DNA from: JAWXCF01 sp034440515
GTDB lineage: Bacteria > Bacteroidota > Bacteroidia > CAILMK01
Length of the DNA stretch: 30,586 bases
NCBI GenBank assembly: GCA_034440515.1
Contig: JAWXCF010000116.1
Span: 1-30,586 of the forward strand
Direction of reading: 5' to 3'
The notes under the pieces were generated by a model, which worked only from the letters and a program-made list of their open reading frames with translations, was not told the DNA's origin and made no database searches. Within the stretch, counting starts at the first letter, position 1; every line of letters begins with the position of its first letter. Below, piece by piece: positions 16,858 through 26,663 of the stretch. A program made the translations under genes and the position numbers.

Positions 16858-17997
16858 CTATCCTAGTATTCCTCTTCCTATTACTATTCTTTGCACCTCG
16901 CTAGTACCCTCATATATCTGGGTAATTTTAGCGTCTCGCATCATTCTCTCTACGTGATATTCACGCACATAGCCGTAACCACCGTGTACTTGTACAGCCT
17001 CTGTTGTTGTCCACATAGCAGTTTCACTAGAAAACACTTTTGCCATTGCACCTATTATTGAGTAATCGCCATCTGTATCTTTCAGATATGCCGCCTTTAG
17101 GCATAGCAATCTAGATGCTTCAATTCTGGTTGCCATATCAGCTAGTTTAAATTGTATAGCTTGGTGTTTGCTTATTTCTTTACCAAATGCCTGACGCTCT
17201 TGACTATATTTAAGTGACAATTCATAGGCACCACTAGCTATACCCAATGCTTGGGCTGCAATTCCGATTCTACCTCCAGCTAGGGTTTTCATTGCGAATT
17301 TGAATCCAAATCCATTTTCACCTATTCTATTTTCTACAGGTACTTTTACGTCTTGAAACATAATGCTGTGGGTATCGCTACTGCGAATTCCCATTTTATC
17401 CTCTTTCTTACCAACGGTTACGCCTTCAGTTTCTTTTTCTATAATGAATGCATTAATCCCTTTATGACCTAGCTCCCTATCAGTTTGTGCTATAACTAGA
17501 TATATGCTTGCACTGTTCCCGTTTGTAATCCAGTTTTTAGTACCATTTACTAAGTAATGGTCACCTTTATCTTCTGCTGTAGTGCGTTGGCTGGTTGCGT
17601 CGCTTCCAGCCTCAGGCTCACTTAGACAAAACGCGCCAATTATCTCGCCAGTAACTAATCTTGTTAGATATTTTTCTTTTTGTGCTTCTGTACCAAAAGT
17701 TTCTAAACCCCAACATACTAGACTGTTATTTACAGACATAATAACAGAAACTGCTGCGTCAACTTTAGAAATTTCCTCCATAGCTAATACATAACTTATA
17801 GTATCTAGTCCAGACCCACCATATTTAGGGTCAACCATCATACCCATAAAACCAAGTTCCCCTAAAGCCTTAATGTGATGTGTTGGAAATTTACCCTCTA
17901 TGTCTCTATCTATTACATCTTTCCACAGTTCGGTTTGCGCATAGTCACGGGCAGCCTTCTGTATCATTAGATGCTCCTCTGTTAATTGAAAATTCAT
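16858..17997 (-). CDS. Acyl-CoA dehydrogenase
   Basis: The protein has 379 residues, the normal size for short- or branched-chain acyl-CoA dehydrogenases. It should oxidise acyl-CoA to 2-enoyl-CoA with FAD and pass electrons to electron-transfer flavoprotein. Seen in order: an N-terminal helical domain (FQLTEEHLMIQKAARDYAQ), the FAD/substrate loop FCLSEPEAGSDA, NGTKNWITNG, the C-terminal domain with RQAFGKEISKHQAIQFKLAD, VQVHGGYGYVREYHVER and RDAKITQIYEGTSEVQR, where Glu363 of YEGT is the expected catalytic base. The ATG at 17997 is well supported by the family's N-terminus. A TAnnTTTG box lies 20 bp upstream. Chain-length preference cannot be told by eye. Confidence 0.95.
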   Translation of the reverse strand: MNFQLTEEHLMIQKAARDYAQTELWKDVIDRDIEGKFPTHHIKALGELGFMGMMVDPKYGGSGLDTISYVLAMEEISKVDAAVSVIMSVNNSLVCWGLETFGTEAQKEKYLTRLVTGEIIGAFCLSEPEAGSDATSQRTTAEDKGDHYLVNGTKNWITNGNSASIYLVIAQTDRELGHKGINAFIIEKETEGVTVGKKEDKMGIRSSDTHSIMFQDVKVPVENRIGENGFGFKFAMKTLAGGRIGIAAQALGIASGAYELSLKYSQERQAFGKEISKHQAIQFKLADMATRIEASRLLCLKAAYLKDTDGDYSIIGAMAKVFSSETAMWTTTEAVQVHGGYGYVREYHVERMMRDAKITQIYEGTSEVQRIVIGRGILG

Positions 17998-18016
17998 TTA
18001 TGAATAGTTTAAACCA

Positions 18017-18024
18017 CAAAAATA
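18017..18024 (-). promoter_or_regulatory. Candidate -7 box for acyl-CoA dehydrogenase
   Basis: Read on the minus strand the bases are TATTTTTG, an exact TAnnTTTG match ending 19 bp before the ATG, the same short spacing as at nuoJ. No clear -33 element is present. Confidence 0.4.
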
Positions 18025-18098
18025 TAATAGTCAACCCATAATGTTGGTGACTTTCGACAGACAATTCTACATCTATAATTGATTATCTTCGTTACAGT

Positions 18099-20048
18099 AT
18101 GATTTCAGAGGAAACCAAAGAACAAATAATTGCTGCTTGCAAAGTAGAAGAAGTAGTTGGCGACTTTGTAAATCTAAAAAAACGCGGTGTCAATCTATTG
18201 GGGCTATGTCCATTTCACAATGAAAAAACTCCCAGTTTTAACGTAAGTCCTACTAAAAACATTTACAAATGCTTTGGTTGTGGGGAGGGGGGAGATTCTA
18301 TTACCTTCATTATGAAGCACGAGCAAATGAGCTTCGTAGAGTCATTAAAATATTTAGCTGATAAGTACGGAATCATTATAGAGGAAAAGGCTCTAAGTCC
18401 TGAAGACGGCGCAAAAAAGAATAAAAAAGATGCCCTATTTATTCTTATGAATAATGTAAGTAAACATCTTCACAAAAATTTGATGGAAACTGATGAAGGC
18501 AAACATCAGATTCTGACCTACTTATTTGAGCGTAACATCAAAATTCCGATTATAAATAAATTTCAATTAGGTTGGAGTTTAAAATCATCAGAAGATTTAC
18601 TGACCTGGGCTAAGAAAAATGAATACCCAAACGAATTGCTGGAAGAAACAGGAATGATGATAAGGAATGATCAGGGTGAATACATTGCTCGATTTAGAGA
18701 GCGGATTATGTTTCCGATAGTAAATCTAAGCGGTAAAACGATTGCTTTTGGAGGGCGAATCATTAGGAAAGACGCTAATGTAGCAAAGTACATAAATTCA
18801 CCTGATACTGAGTTATATAACAAGAGTGAGGTACTATATGGGTTGTATCAAGCACGTGAGAAAATAAGAAAAATAGAGGAGGCCATACTATGTGAAGGGT
18901 ATATGGATGTATTGGCTATGCATCAGGCTGGTTTCGACAATGCCATTGCAAGTTCTGGCACCAGTTTTACAGCAGGCCAAGCTGGATTATTAAAACGATA
19001 TTCTCATAATCTAACCATACTATATGATGGTGACAATGCAGGCCAAGCTGCCACACTTAGGGCGATAGAATTAGCACTGACAGAAGACTTAAATGTAAGA
19101 GTTATAACCTTACCAGCAGAGCACGATCCAGATTCATTTACCAATGCTTATGATGCAGAATACATTCAGAATTATTTAACTGAAAATAAAAAAGACTGGC
19201 TAAAATGGAGTGTAGACAAAGTTTCAACTAATGATATTAATGACCCTGTCACAAAATCAAACTTAATTAAGGAATGGATTAAGCTGATTCTACTGGTAAA
19301 AGATTCTATAAAGAGGAGTATGTACATAAAATCTTTAGCTGCTTACGTTAAGGTAAATGAAGAATTGCTTCATCAAGAGTTGAGGTTGCAATATGAAATC
19401 GTCGCCAAGAAGGCTAAGACCCATACCGAAGCATTTAATGAAAGTCTAGACCAAATGGTCATAAACGAAAATGGCGAATATGAAAAAGTATCGCCAACAT
19501 TACATTTACTAAACGACATATTAGAGCAAGAAAAACAAATACTTAAGGTTCTGATTAGATATGGACACCTGCCCACACCAGATAGTGAAATGGTAATTGA
19601 ACTGATTTTAAAACGATTAGATGATATGAGTTGGGAGCATATTACCCATCAGCAACTGTATGAGGTAGTGAAAGAAAGAAAGTCAGAACTTTATGCCTTA
19701 GAATTTAATATAAGTGCAGACTTAGTACCAGAAGCACTAGAGCTGAAAGAATTAGCAGCAACATTGCTAAATGAGCGCTACGAATTATCACCGAATTGGA
19801 GAAAAATATTAAAGCGAGAGATAATTACACCAGACAGTGACTATATGGATGTAATAAATTCATCTATTACCTATCTGTTCATCAGAAAATATATGAAGAT
19901 GGTGCAATTTCTTAATGATGAAATAAATATTGAAAACCATCAAGACTTAGATATTAACAGGCTTCAAGAAAATTTAGTTATGATTCAGCATTTACAAAAC
20001 GAAAGGAATACTTTGGCAAAAAGTATTGGTGCTGTCGTATTAAAGTGA
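18099..20048 (+). CDS. dnaG: DNA primase
   Basis: The protein has 649 residues, a normal length. DnaG makes the RNA primers for replication and works with the replicative helicase DnaB. The N-terminal CHC2 zinc finger is complete: Cys37 and His40 (CPFH) with Cys58 and Cys61 (CFGCG). The catalytic core follows with YINSPDTELYNKSEVLYGL, and the TOPRIM domain with CEGYMDVLAMHQAG (Glu266), ASSGTSFT and ILYDGDNAGQ (Asp310, Asp312), which hold the metal ions. The C-terminal ~200 residues are helical and should be the helicase-interacting domain. It is divergent from the acyl-CoA dehydrogenase gene, with 101 bp between the starts. A near match to the -7 box (TATCTTCG, 18084-18091) lies just upstream. 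Confidence 0.97.
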   Translation: MISEETKEQIIAACKVEEVVGDFVNLKKRGVNLLGLCPFHNEKTPSFNVSPTKNIYKCFGCGEGGDSITFIMKHEQMSFVESLKYLADKYGIIIEEKALSPEDGAKKNKKDALFILMNNVSKHLHKNLMETDEGKHQILTYLFERNIKIPIINKFQLGWSLKSSEDLLTWAKKNEYPNELLEETGMMIRNDQGEYIARFRERIMFPIVNLSGKTIAFGGRIIRKDANVAKYINSPDTELYNKSEVLYGLYQAREKIRKIEEAILCEGYMDVLAMHQAGFDNAIASSGTSFTAGQAGLLKRYSHNLTILYDGDNAGQAATLRAIELALTEDLNVRVITLPAEHDPDSFTNAYDAEYIQNYLTENKKDWLKWSVDKVSTNDINDPVTKSNLIKEWIKLILLVKDSIKRSMYIKSLAAYVKVNEELLHQELRLQYEIVAKKAKTHTEAFNESLDQMVINENGEYEKVSPTLHLLNDILEQEKQILKVLIRYGHLPTPDSEMVIELILKRLDDMSWEHITHQQLYEVVKERKSELYALEFNISADLVPEALELKELAATLLNERYELSPNWRKILKREIITPDSDYMDVINSSITYLFIRKYMKMVQFLNDEINIENHQDLDINRLQENLVMIQHLQNERNTLAKSIGAVVLK

Positions 20049-20120
20049 TATTTGAACAAATTTGTAATTTTAGTAATTAACTAAGGGTAACAATTTCTCC
20101 ATAATTAATCACCGAATCAA

Positions 20121-21284
20121 TTGTCAATAGCCAACTATAAAGACTCGAACGCCGTCAGAATTGGGATGAATTTGCTGACTATCAGTCTAATAGTAGCTTT
20201 TCTGTATTTAGCCTCAGGTTTATTGATACCTATTGCATTGTCTGGTTTTTTAGCTTTGCTCTTTTACCCACTTTGCAGTTGGCTAGAGCGAAATGGCTTT
20301 CCGAGAATGATTTCGATACTGATTACTTTCATTGTGGTTATTGCATTAATAGTTGGGCTTGGGTCTTTGCTTTATAATCAAATTTCTAGCCTTGTAAATG
20401 AGTTGAGCGACATTCAAAGCAAATTTGACAAAGTAGTTATAGAAGTAGAGTTTTGGCTAAAGGAAAAGTTTAATATAAAAATTGCTAACACAGGTCACGG
20501 CAGTAAGGGATTATATAAAAGTGGTATCCAGAAATTAGGAGAAAATGGATTGATGGTGGTAACCAATACAGTGAATATTGCCTCTAACTTGTTTAATTTT
20601 TTAGGTTTAATGCCCGTATATATTTTCTTGTTTTTACTATATAGAACAGGTTTTAAGAATTTTTTCCTAAAGCTAGCGCCCATCGAAAATCATAAGAATC
20701 TAAAACAAGTAATTTCAAATATTCAAAAGGTTACCCAGTATTATATATTAGGACTTTTTACGGTAATGGTTATTGTAGCAATAATTAATATGGGTTGGGG
20801 ATGGATATTGGGAATTGATTTTTTCTTTTTCTTCGGAATATTTAGCGCCATACTTATGATATTGCCTTATATAGGTATATTTATAGGTACCCTAACTACA
20901 GCTCTTTACACTTGGTTTACAACAGGCGATATAAAAATGGCACTATGGGTAGTTATACTATTTAGTATTACCCAGTTTCTAGAGGGAAACTTAATCACAC
21001 CTTACATTACTGGAAATCGTGTAAAAATAAATGCTTTAGCTACTATCGTTGCTTTAATCTTATGGGGAATGTTGTGGGGAATGGTAGGATTAATACTGGC
21101 TATACCATTTACTGCAATGGCTAAGGTGATTTTAGATGCATTTGAAGATACAAAACCATTAGGCTATTTACTTGGAAATGATTTGTATCAAACCCCTAAG
21201 AAAAGTAATAGAATTCACAACGATAATTCACTTTTTAGACGTCTGTTCAATATCAAAAATAAAACAGATGATTTAGATGATTAA
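20121..21284 (+). CDS. AI-2E family transporter (PerM-like permease)
   Basis: The protein has 387 residues from a TTG at 20121; the first ATG (20166) would give 372 residues and start closer to the first helix, so the start is uncertain. The pattern is typical of the family: two N-terminal helices (LIVAFLYLASGLLIPIALSGFLALLFYPL), another pair, a periplasmic-type helical segment (residues ~90-150), and a C-terminal helix bundle with YIGIFIGTL, QFLEGNLITPYITGNRV and the ending motif LWGMVGLILAIPFTAMAKV. Members export autoinducer-2 in some species or act as ion/Na+-H+ antiporters in others; the substrate cannot be inferred. tadA follows after 9 bp, so the two are probably co-transcribed. Confidence 0.88.
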   Translation: MSIANYKDSNAVRIGMNLLTISLIVAFLYLASGLLIPIALSGFLALLFYPLCSWLERNGFPRMISILITFIVVIALIVGLGSLLYNQISSLVNELSDIQSKFDKVVIEVEFWLKEKFNIKIANTGHGSKGLYKSGIQKLGENGLMVVTNTVNIASNLFNFLGLMPVYIFLFLLYRTGFKNFFLKLAPIENHKNLKQVISNIQKVTQYYILGLFTVMVIVAIINMGWGWILGIDFFFFFGIFSAILMILPYIGIFIGTLTTALYTWFTTGDIKMALWVVILFSITQFLEGNLITPYITGNRVKINALATIVALILWGMLWGMVGLILAIPFTAMAKVILDAFEDTKPLGYLLGNDLYQTPKKSNRIHNDNSLFRRLFNIKNKTDDLDD

Positions 21285-21293
21285 TTATACAAA

Positions 21294-21734
21294 ATGCTGC
21301 AAGCCGAAGATCAATATATGAAGATGGCCCTACACCAAGCGCAATTAGCATTTGATAAAAATGAGGTTCCAATCGGGGCAATAGTCATTGATGCTCTGGG
21401 AAACATATTGGGTAAAGGGCATAACCAAAGTAAGCAACTGAATGACCCAACTGCACACGCAGAAATGCTGGCCATAACCGCCGCTATGAATACTCAAGGC
21501 AGTCCATACCTTAATGATTGTTCAATATATGTAACCGTAGAGCCCTGTGCTATGTGTGCCGGTGCATTAAGATGGGCTAAAATAAGTAAACTGATATATG
21601 GTGCATCAGAATCCAAAGTTGGCTACAGCTTATATCAACCCTCTATATTGCACCCCAGTACACAAGTTAAATCTGCCCTGTTAAATAATGAATGTGCAGA
21701 ACTGATGCAAAGTTTCTTTAAGAAACTGCGTTAG
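21294..21734 (+). CDS. tadA: tRNA-specific adenosine deaminase
   Basis: The protein has 146 residues. TadA converts the wobble adenosine A34 of tRNA-Arg(ACG) to inosine. The zinc-dependent deaminase signature is intact: TAHAEM (His55 as zinc ligand, Glu57 as proton shuttle) and EPCAMCAGAL (Cys85 and Cys88). The N-terminus QYMKMALHQAQLAFDKNEVP and the internal segment VPIGAIVID fit TadA closely. The C-terminal SLYQPSILHP and ECAELMQSFFKKLR also match the family. It begins 9 bp after the permease gene stop. Some relatives are guanine deaminases or other CDA members, but the full pattern favours TadA. Confidence 0.94.
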   Translation: MLQAEDQYMKMALHQAQLAFDKNEVPIGAIVIDALGNILGKGHNQSKQLNDPTAHAEMLAITAAMNTQGSPYLNDCSIYVTVEPCAMCAGALRWAKISKLIYGASESKVGYSLYQPSILHPSTQVKSALLNNECAELMQSFFKKLR

Positions 21735-21862
21735 ATATTATAAAAACTTTACAAAATGATATTGTATTTATGAGACTTCAACTTAAGCCCTTATTTTGAC
21801 GTTTAAGCCTGTATAGAACGGAATCAACAGCCTTTTTACCCATCAACAACTCACCATACCCT

Positions 21863-21870
21863 TAGTTTTG
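21863..21870 (+). promoter_or_regulatory. Candidate -7 box for the TonB receptor operon
   Basis: TAGTTTTG is an exact TAnnTTTG match, 73 bp before the receptor ATG at 21944. No -33 TTTG is seen at the right distance. The 209-bp gap after tadA carries no obvious terminator. Confidence 0.4.
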
Positions 21871-21943
21871 TCGTGTAGTTTGATGAATTGAAAAGGGAAA
21901 TTTATCAACTAAAGTCTTACTTCTGCGTTAATGCCCAAACTAT

Positions 21944-24301
21944 ATGATATTGATTACTAAAACTTGCCCAAATAAACAAGTAAATAAATTGCTATGCTAT
22001 AGCTTTTTAATTGCTTGCATATTGGCGCCTTCTCTTAAGATTTCTGCACAAAAAATTAACCTAAGCGGCTATATTAAAGACGAGTCAAATGGTGAAACCA
22101 TATCTGGTGCCGTAGTCAAAGTAAAAGGAATAAGAACTGGTGCCTATACTAATAATTACGGTCGATTTAGCTTACGTTTAGACACTGGTAAATTTGTATT
22201 ACTTCTTTACGGTGGTGGTTTTAAACCAAAAGCATTTGAAATGTATCTGGTGAAAGATACTAACATCAATTTTACCTTAGACCCAGATATAAAAACCACA
22301 GAAGTTGAAGTTCGATCAGACAACCCAAGGCAGCAATTAGATCAAACTCAAATGAGTAAGGTTGAGTTAAACATTGCACAGATTAAGCAATTACCTGCAC
22401 TATTTGGAGAAGTAGATATATTAAAAACCATTCAATTGTTACCAGGTATACAAAGTGGAAATGAAGGAAGCACTGGCTTCTACGTACGTGGTGGTGGGCC
22501 TGACCAAAACCTAATATTGCTAGATGAGGCAGTTGTGTATAATGCCAGCCACTTATTTGGATTCTTTAGTGTATTTAACAGTGACGCTATCAGAAATGTA
22601 GAATTGTATAAAGGTGGCTACCCAGCACAATATGGAGGCAGGCTTAGCTCTGTAATTGACATATCACTAAAAGATGGCAATAACAAGAAAATAGAAGGGG
22701 CTGGTGGCATCGGCTTAATTGCTAGCAGATTGACCATAGAAGGGCCGATAGTTAAAGACAAATCAAGTTTCATCATTTCAGGCAGACGTACATACTTTGA
22801 CGTTTTTACCAGAGCAATTAACTCTGCCAATAAGGACAAGAAAGACTACAACCCTATTCCAAATTACTATTTCTATGACTTAAATGCTAAGGTTAACTAC
22901 ATCTTAGGCGATAAAGACAGGCTCTATTTAAGTGGCTATTTTGGTCGAGATGTTTTTGGATTTTCAGGAAATGGTAATACTTTCAATTTTGGCTTTAAAT
23001 GGGGAAACAGTACAGGTACTGCTAGGTGGAACCACGTATATAATAACAAGTTATTTAGTAATGCTACAGTTACTTACACTGACTACAAATATTCAATAGA
23101 AACCAAATTGAGTAATTTTAGATTTAATGTTGGTTCACAAATACAAGACTGGACGGGCAAATTAGATTATGAGTGGAGTCCACTAGAAAAACATTCTATT
23201 AAGTTTGGTGCAAACTATACTTATCATACATTTGGTGTAGGCAATGCACAAATAGCATCGACTGATGGGGATTTCAATATCGACTTTGACGATAAAAGAT
23301 TTGGATCTGAATTGGGTACATACATCAATGATGATTGGGATATTTCAGAGAAATTAAAACTAAGCACAGGACTAAGACTTAGCGGTTTTGTAAATAAGGA
23401 CATATTCTATCCTGGGGTAGAACCGAGGGTAAGTACAAGATATAAACTTGATAGCAACACCAGCCTTAAACTAAGCTATACCGGTATGCAACAGTATGTA
23501 CAACTGGTAAGTAACAGTGGTGCCAGCCTACCAACAGATATATGGTACCCGAGCGGAAAGGTTGTGAAACCACAATATGCGCAGCAAATAGCCGCAGGGA
23601 TAACTAAACTTTTGTTTAAAGATAGATTGACTGTAACGAATGAAGTGTTTTATAAGACACTGTCAAACCAATTAGACTACAGAGATGCAGCAAATATTTT
23701 TTTAAATGACAATCTTGACGCAGAGTTTGTATTTGGCAAGGGCTGGAGCTATGGTAACGAATTATTTATACAAAAGCAGAGTGGCAGATTCACCGGGTGG
23801 ATTGGCTATACCCTTAGTTGGACTTGGCGACAATTTGATGCCATAAATGGTGGCGAGAAGTTTCACCCCAAGTTTGACCAACGTCATTACCTTAGCTTAG
23901 TTGGTTCTTACGATGTTAGTAAGAGGGTTACCATATCATCAACATTCGTATATGGTACGGGTAATGTAACTACACTGCCTGTTGCCTATTACATCACAAA
24001 TGACTTTGGCAACGGCTCATTAGGATTGGTACCAGTTGTAGATAAAAGAAACAACACTAGGTTAGCCCCCTATGCTAGGTTAGACTTCGCTCTCGTTTGG
24101 AAATTTAACCCTAAATGGGGTAAGAGCGACCTGACCTTTAGTGTGTATAACGCTTTGAACCGTAAGAATCCTTTTTTCCTGTTTATTAATTCTGAGTTTT
24201 CAGGCAATGGTGCAGCAGGTGCCATACCTTCTAATATTACAGCACAACAGGTTTCATTATTTCCTATCATTCCTTCTATCACCTACAACTTTAAATTCTA
24301 A
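21944..24301 (+). CDS. TonB-dependent receptor with carboxypeptidase-like regulatory domain
   Basis: The protein has 785 residues. After a short cytoplasmic stretch comes a signal sequence (LLCYSFLIACILAPSLKISA, cut near residue 36). Residues ~38-115 are a CarboxypepD_reg-like domain (INLSGYIKDESNGETISGA, NNYGRFSLRL). The plug domain follows at ~130-230 with QLPALFGEVDILKTIQLLPG, GFYVRGGGPDQNLILLDEA and GGYPAQYGGRLSSVIDISLK. The remaining ~550 residues are a 22-strand barrel with many aromatic strands, ending in SITYNFKF with a C-terminal Phe. It is shorter than SusC proteins and has no SusD neighbour, so glycan uptake is not indicated. It is partnered with a DUF4249 lipoprotein through a one-base stop/start overlap. 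The substrate is unknown. Confidence 0.92.
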   Translation: MILITKTCPNKQVNKLLCYSFLIACILAPSLKISAQKINLSGYIKDESNGETISGAVVKVKGIRTGAYTNNYGRFSLRLDTGKFVLLLYGGGFKPKAFEMYLVKDTNINFTLDPDIKTTEVEVRSDNPRQQLDQTQMSKVELNIAQIKQLPALFGEVDILKTIQLLPGIQSGNEGSTGFYVRGGGPDQNLILLDEAVVYNASHLFGFFSVFNSDAIRNVELYKGGYPAQYGGRLSSVIDISLKDGNNKKIEGAGGIGLIASRLTIEGPIVKDKSSFIISGRRTYFDVFTRAINSANKDKKDYNPIPNYYFYDLNAKVNYILGDKDRLYLSGYFGRDVFGFSGNGNTFNFGFKWGNSTGTARWNHVYNNKLFSNATVTYTDYKYSIETKLSNFRFNVGSQIQDWTGKLDYEWSPLEKHSIKFGANYTYHTFGVGNAQIASTDGDFNIDFDDKRFGSELGTYINDDWDISEKLKLSTGLRLSGFVNKDIFYPGVEPRVSTRYKLDSNTSLKLSYTGMQQYVQLVSNSGASLPTDIWYPSGKVVKPQYAQQIAAGITKLLFKDRLTVTNEVFYKTLSNQLDYRDAANIFLNDNLDAEFVFGKGWSYGNELFIQKQSGRFTGWIGYTLSWTWRQFDAINGGEKFHPKFDQRHYLSLVGSYDVSKRVTISSTFVYGTGNVTTLPVAYYITNDFGNGSLGLVPVVDKRNNTRLAPYARLDFALVWKFNPKWGKSDLTFSVYNALNRKNPFFLFINSEFSGNGAAGAIPSNITAQQVSLFPIIPSITYNFKF

Positions 24302-25152
24302 TGAAAACCAATATATTATCAATTGCATTTAGCCTACTTTCAGGCTTTATTTTATTTTCATCTTGCAGCAATTTGCAAAAAGAAGTAAAGGTAAGTCTTC
24401 CTCCTTATGAGCAAAGGGTATTGGTAGAGTGTTATATAGAATCGGGCAAGCCCCTGCAAGCTCTTATATCTGCTACACAAGATTATTTCGGACCAAAATC
24501 TGATACAAGTCTATTTACAGAGATATTCCTAAACCCCGGTGCTGATGTTAAAATTAGCGATGGGTTAAAAACCATAACTCTTAACTATGACTTAACCCCG
24601 CAGTTTTACCCTTCTTTTAAAATATTTAATTATAAAAGTAGTGACAGTCTTGTAGTAGTAGAGGGGCGTACTTACACCATTACAGCAACTGATAGCAAAG
24701 GGAGACAAGTAGATGCTAAGGCAACCTACGTAAAACCAACGCAAATAACTGAAATAGAAATTGAGAAAGTTCCTAACAACGATAGCTTGTGGCAAATGTC
24801 TTTTAAACTAATTGACCCCCCTGGCAAAAATTACTATCAAGTTGAGTTTGTAAATTTATCTGACAGTAATAGATATTTAGGTGGTTACGTAACAGATGAC
24901 GGATTATTTGATGGTAAGTCAAATACATTTGGCTTTCAGCCTCAAATATTTAAAGACGGTGACACTGTTCAGACTTCCCTATATTCCCTATCTAAAGAAT
25001 ACTTTACCTACTTAAGTACAGTACAGGCAGCTAAAGATGGTGCAGGTAGCCCATTTGCGCAACCAGCCGTAATAGCTAGCAATATAAACAAGGGTATAGG
25101 CATATTTACAATAATATCCGTCAGCAGAAAAAATTTCGTAGTCAAGTACTAG
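24301..25152 (+). CDS. DUF4249 lipoprotein, partner of the TonB receptor
   Basis: The protein has 283 residues. It starts MKTNILSIAFSLLSGFILF with lipobox FSSC (Cys22). The DUF4249 domain is recognised from SLPPYEQRVLVECYIESGKP, LISATQDYF, ADVKISDG and the later TYTITATDSKGRQVDAKATY, a beta-sandwich-like segment. The ATG shares its A with the receptor's TAA (TAATG), so translation is probably coupled in a fixed ratio. DUF4249 proteins regularly follow TonB-dependent receptors in Bacteroidota and are thought, by analogy with SusD, to be a surface lipoprotein serving the receptor; this is inference. A strong terminator ends the operon. Confidence 0.9.
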   Translation: MKTNILSIAFSLLSGFILFSSCSNLQKEVKVSLPPYEQRVLVECYIESGKPLQALISATQDYFGPKSDTSLFTEIFLNPGADVKISDGLKTITLNYDLTPQFYPSFKIFNYKSSDSLVVVEGRTYTITATDSKGRQVDAKATYVKPTQITEIEIEKVPNNDSLWQMSFKLIDPPGKNYYQVEFVNLSDSNRYLGGYVTDDGLFDGKSNTFGFQPQIFKDGDTVQTSLYSLSKEYFTYLSTVQAAKDGAGSPFAQPAVIASNINKGIGIFTIISVSRKNFVVKY

Positions 25153-25203
25153 CAACTTATAGTTGTAGCTAATAAGTATAGTAAAAACTATTTGCTTAAT
25201 TTT

Positions 25204-25241
25204 ACCCCGCAATTCGACCAGAACTTGTGGGGTATTTTTTT
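25204..25241 (+). terminator. Rho-independent terminator after the receptor/DUF4249 operon
   Basis: ACCCCGCAA (25204-25212) pairs with TTGTGGGGT (25225-25233) over nine pairs, one of them G-U, with a 12-nt loop. A T run (25235-25241) follows after one A. Confidence 0.88.
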
Positions 25242-25307
25242 ATCTCATATTACTAAGTAGCCTTGCTGATTTTAATAGCATAATTTAATAAAAACGAATA
25301 ATACGTG

Positions 25308-26663
25308 ATGTCAACACAAATAGAGCTGATAATGCCTAAAATGGGTGAAAGCATAGCAGAGGCAACCATATTAAAATGGTTGAAAAAAGAAGGTGACACC
25401 ATAGACATAGACGAAGCAGTATTAGAAATAGCGACAGACAAAGTAGATAGTGAAGTACCTAGCCCAGTGGCAGGTACCTTAACCAAACTACTATTTGCAG
25501 AAAATGACGTAGTTAGCGTAGGTAAAGCAATAGCCATAATAGAAATCGCAGGCAATGGTAAAGCTGCACCATCTAATGCCGGTACAGACGTAGCTGGAAC
25601 TGTTACCAGTCAACCAGTTGATGATAGACACCAATCACCTGTAGTGGCAGCCACCCAAGCCGCAAATAATGATAATCAAGATAATAAGCAAACAGGCGAT
25701 AGATTTTACTCTCCGTTGGTACTGAACATAGCTCGTAGTGAGGGTATTAGTATGTCAGACCTAGAGACCCTAAATGGCACTGGTCAAAACGGTAGAGTAA
25801 CTAAAAAAGATATACTGGCACACGTGCAAAATAAAGGCAACCAACCCGTTGATGTAGAAACTAAGGATGAGGCACCAGTGGTATCAACTATAATTAACAA
25901 CACTACATCTAGCCCAGCAGTACAGCATAAAGCACCTGAAGTACAAACACAAGCTGGCGATGAGATAATAGAGATGGACAGAATGCGCAAGCTGATAGCT
26001 GACCATATGGTGATGAGTTTGCAAGTAAGTCCGCACGTTACATCATTTGTTGAAGCAGACGTGACCAATCTGGTAATGTGGAGAGAGAAAAACAAGAAAG
26101 ATTTTGAAAAACGTGAGGGTGAGAAAATTACCTTTACCCCAATATTTATAGAGGCTGTAGTTAAGGCTATTAAAGATTTCCCAAACATAAACGTTTCAGT
26201 ATCTGGCGATAAAATAATAAAACGCAAAGCCATAAACATAGGTATGGCAGCTGCATTGCCATCGGGTAACCTAATAGTACCCGTTATAAAAAATGCAGAT
26301 AATATGAACCTTATCGGCCTGACTAAGTCTGTAAACAGTTTAGCTAACCGTGCCAGAACTAATACATTAAAACCAGATGACATACAAGGGGGTACATTCA
26401 CTCTAACTAACGTAGGCACATTTGGTAATGTGATGGGTACGCCAATCATTAACCAACCGCAAGTAGCGATATTGGCCGTAGGTGCAATAAAGAAAAAACC
26501 AGTAGTACTAGAAACCCTAGCAGGTGACGTTATTGCCATCAGACATATGATGTTCCTAAGTCTAAGTTATGACCACAGAGTAGTTGACGGAATGCTAGGT
26601 GGCAGTTTCCTACGCAAAGTGGCCGATTATCTAGAGGCTTTTGAACTAGATAGAGTATTGTAG
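25308..26663 (+). CDS. 2-oxoacid dehydrogenase complex E2 (dihydrolipoamide acyltransferase)
   Basis: The protein has 451 residues from the ATG at 25308; a GTG one codon earlier is in frame, but ATG is preferred. Domains in order: a lipoyl domain (residues 1-80) with the lipoylated Lys45 in EIATDKVDSEVP; a flexible linker; the peripheral subunit-binding domain (~140-175, SPLVLNIARSEGISM, GRVTKKDIL); a second linker; and the catalytic acyltransferase domain (~220-451) ending in SYDHRVVDGMLGG with His423 and Asp427. It carries acyl groups between E1 and E3 of a 2-oxoacid dehydrogenase. No E1 or E3 gene is adjacent, so pyruvate, 2-oxoglutarate and branched-chain substrates all remain possible; the single lipoyl domain and overall pattern lean to the branched-chain/2-oxoglutarate type. 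Confidence 0.93.
   Translation: MSTQIELIMPKMGESIAEATILKWLKKEGDTIDIDEAVLEIATDKVDSEVPSPVAGTLTKLLFAENDVVSVGKAIAIIEIAGNGKAAPSNAGTDVAGTVTSQPVDDRHQSPVVAATQAANNDNQDNKQTGDRFYSPLVLNIARSEGISMSDLETLNGTGQNGRVTKKDILAHVQNKGNQPVDVETKDEAPVVSTIINNTTSSPAVQHKAPEVQTQAGDEIIEMDRMRKLIADHMVMSLQVSPHVTSFVEADVTNLVMWREKNKKDFEKREGEKITFTPIFIEAVVKAIKDFPNINVSVSGDKIIKRKAINIGMAAALPSGNLIVPVIKNADNMNLIGLTKSVNSLANRARTNTLKPDDIQGGTFTLTNVGTFGNVMGTPIINQPQVAILAVGAIKKKPVVLETLAGDVIAIRHMMFLSLSYDHRVVDGMLGGSFLRKVADYLEAFELDRVL

Noticed and set aside
25784..26539. Long minus-strand reading frame (251 codons) opposite the E2 gene
   Set aside because: It lies wholly antisense to the well-supported E2 gene, has low-complexity Ile/Ser/Thr/Leu composition typical of a reverse reading, and no recognisable motif.
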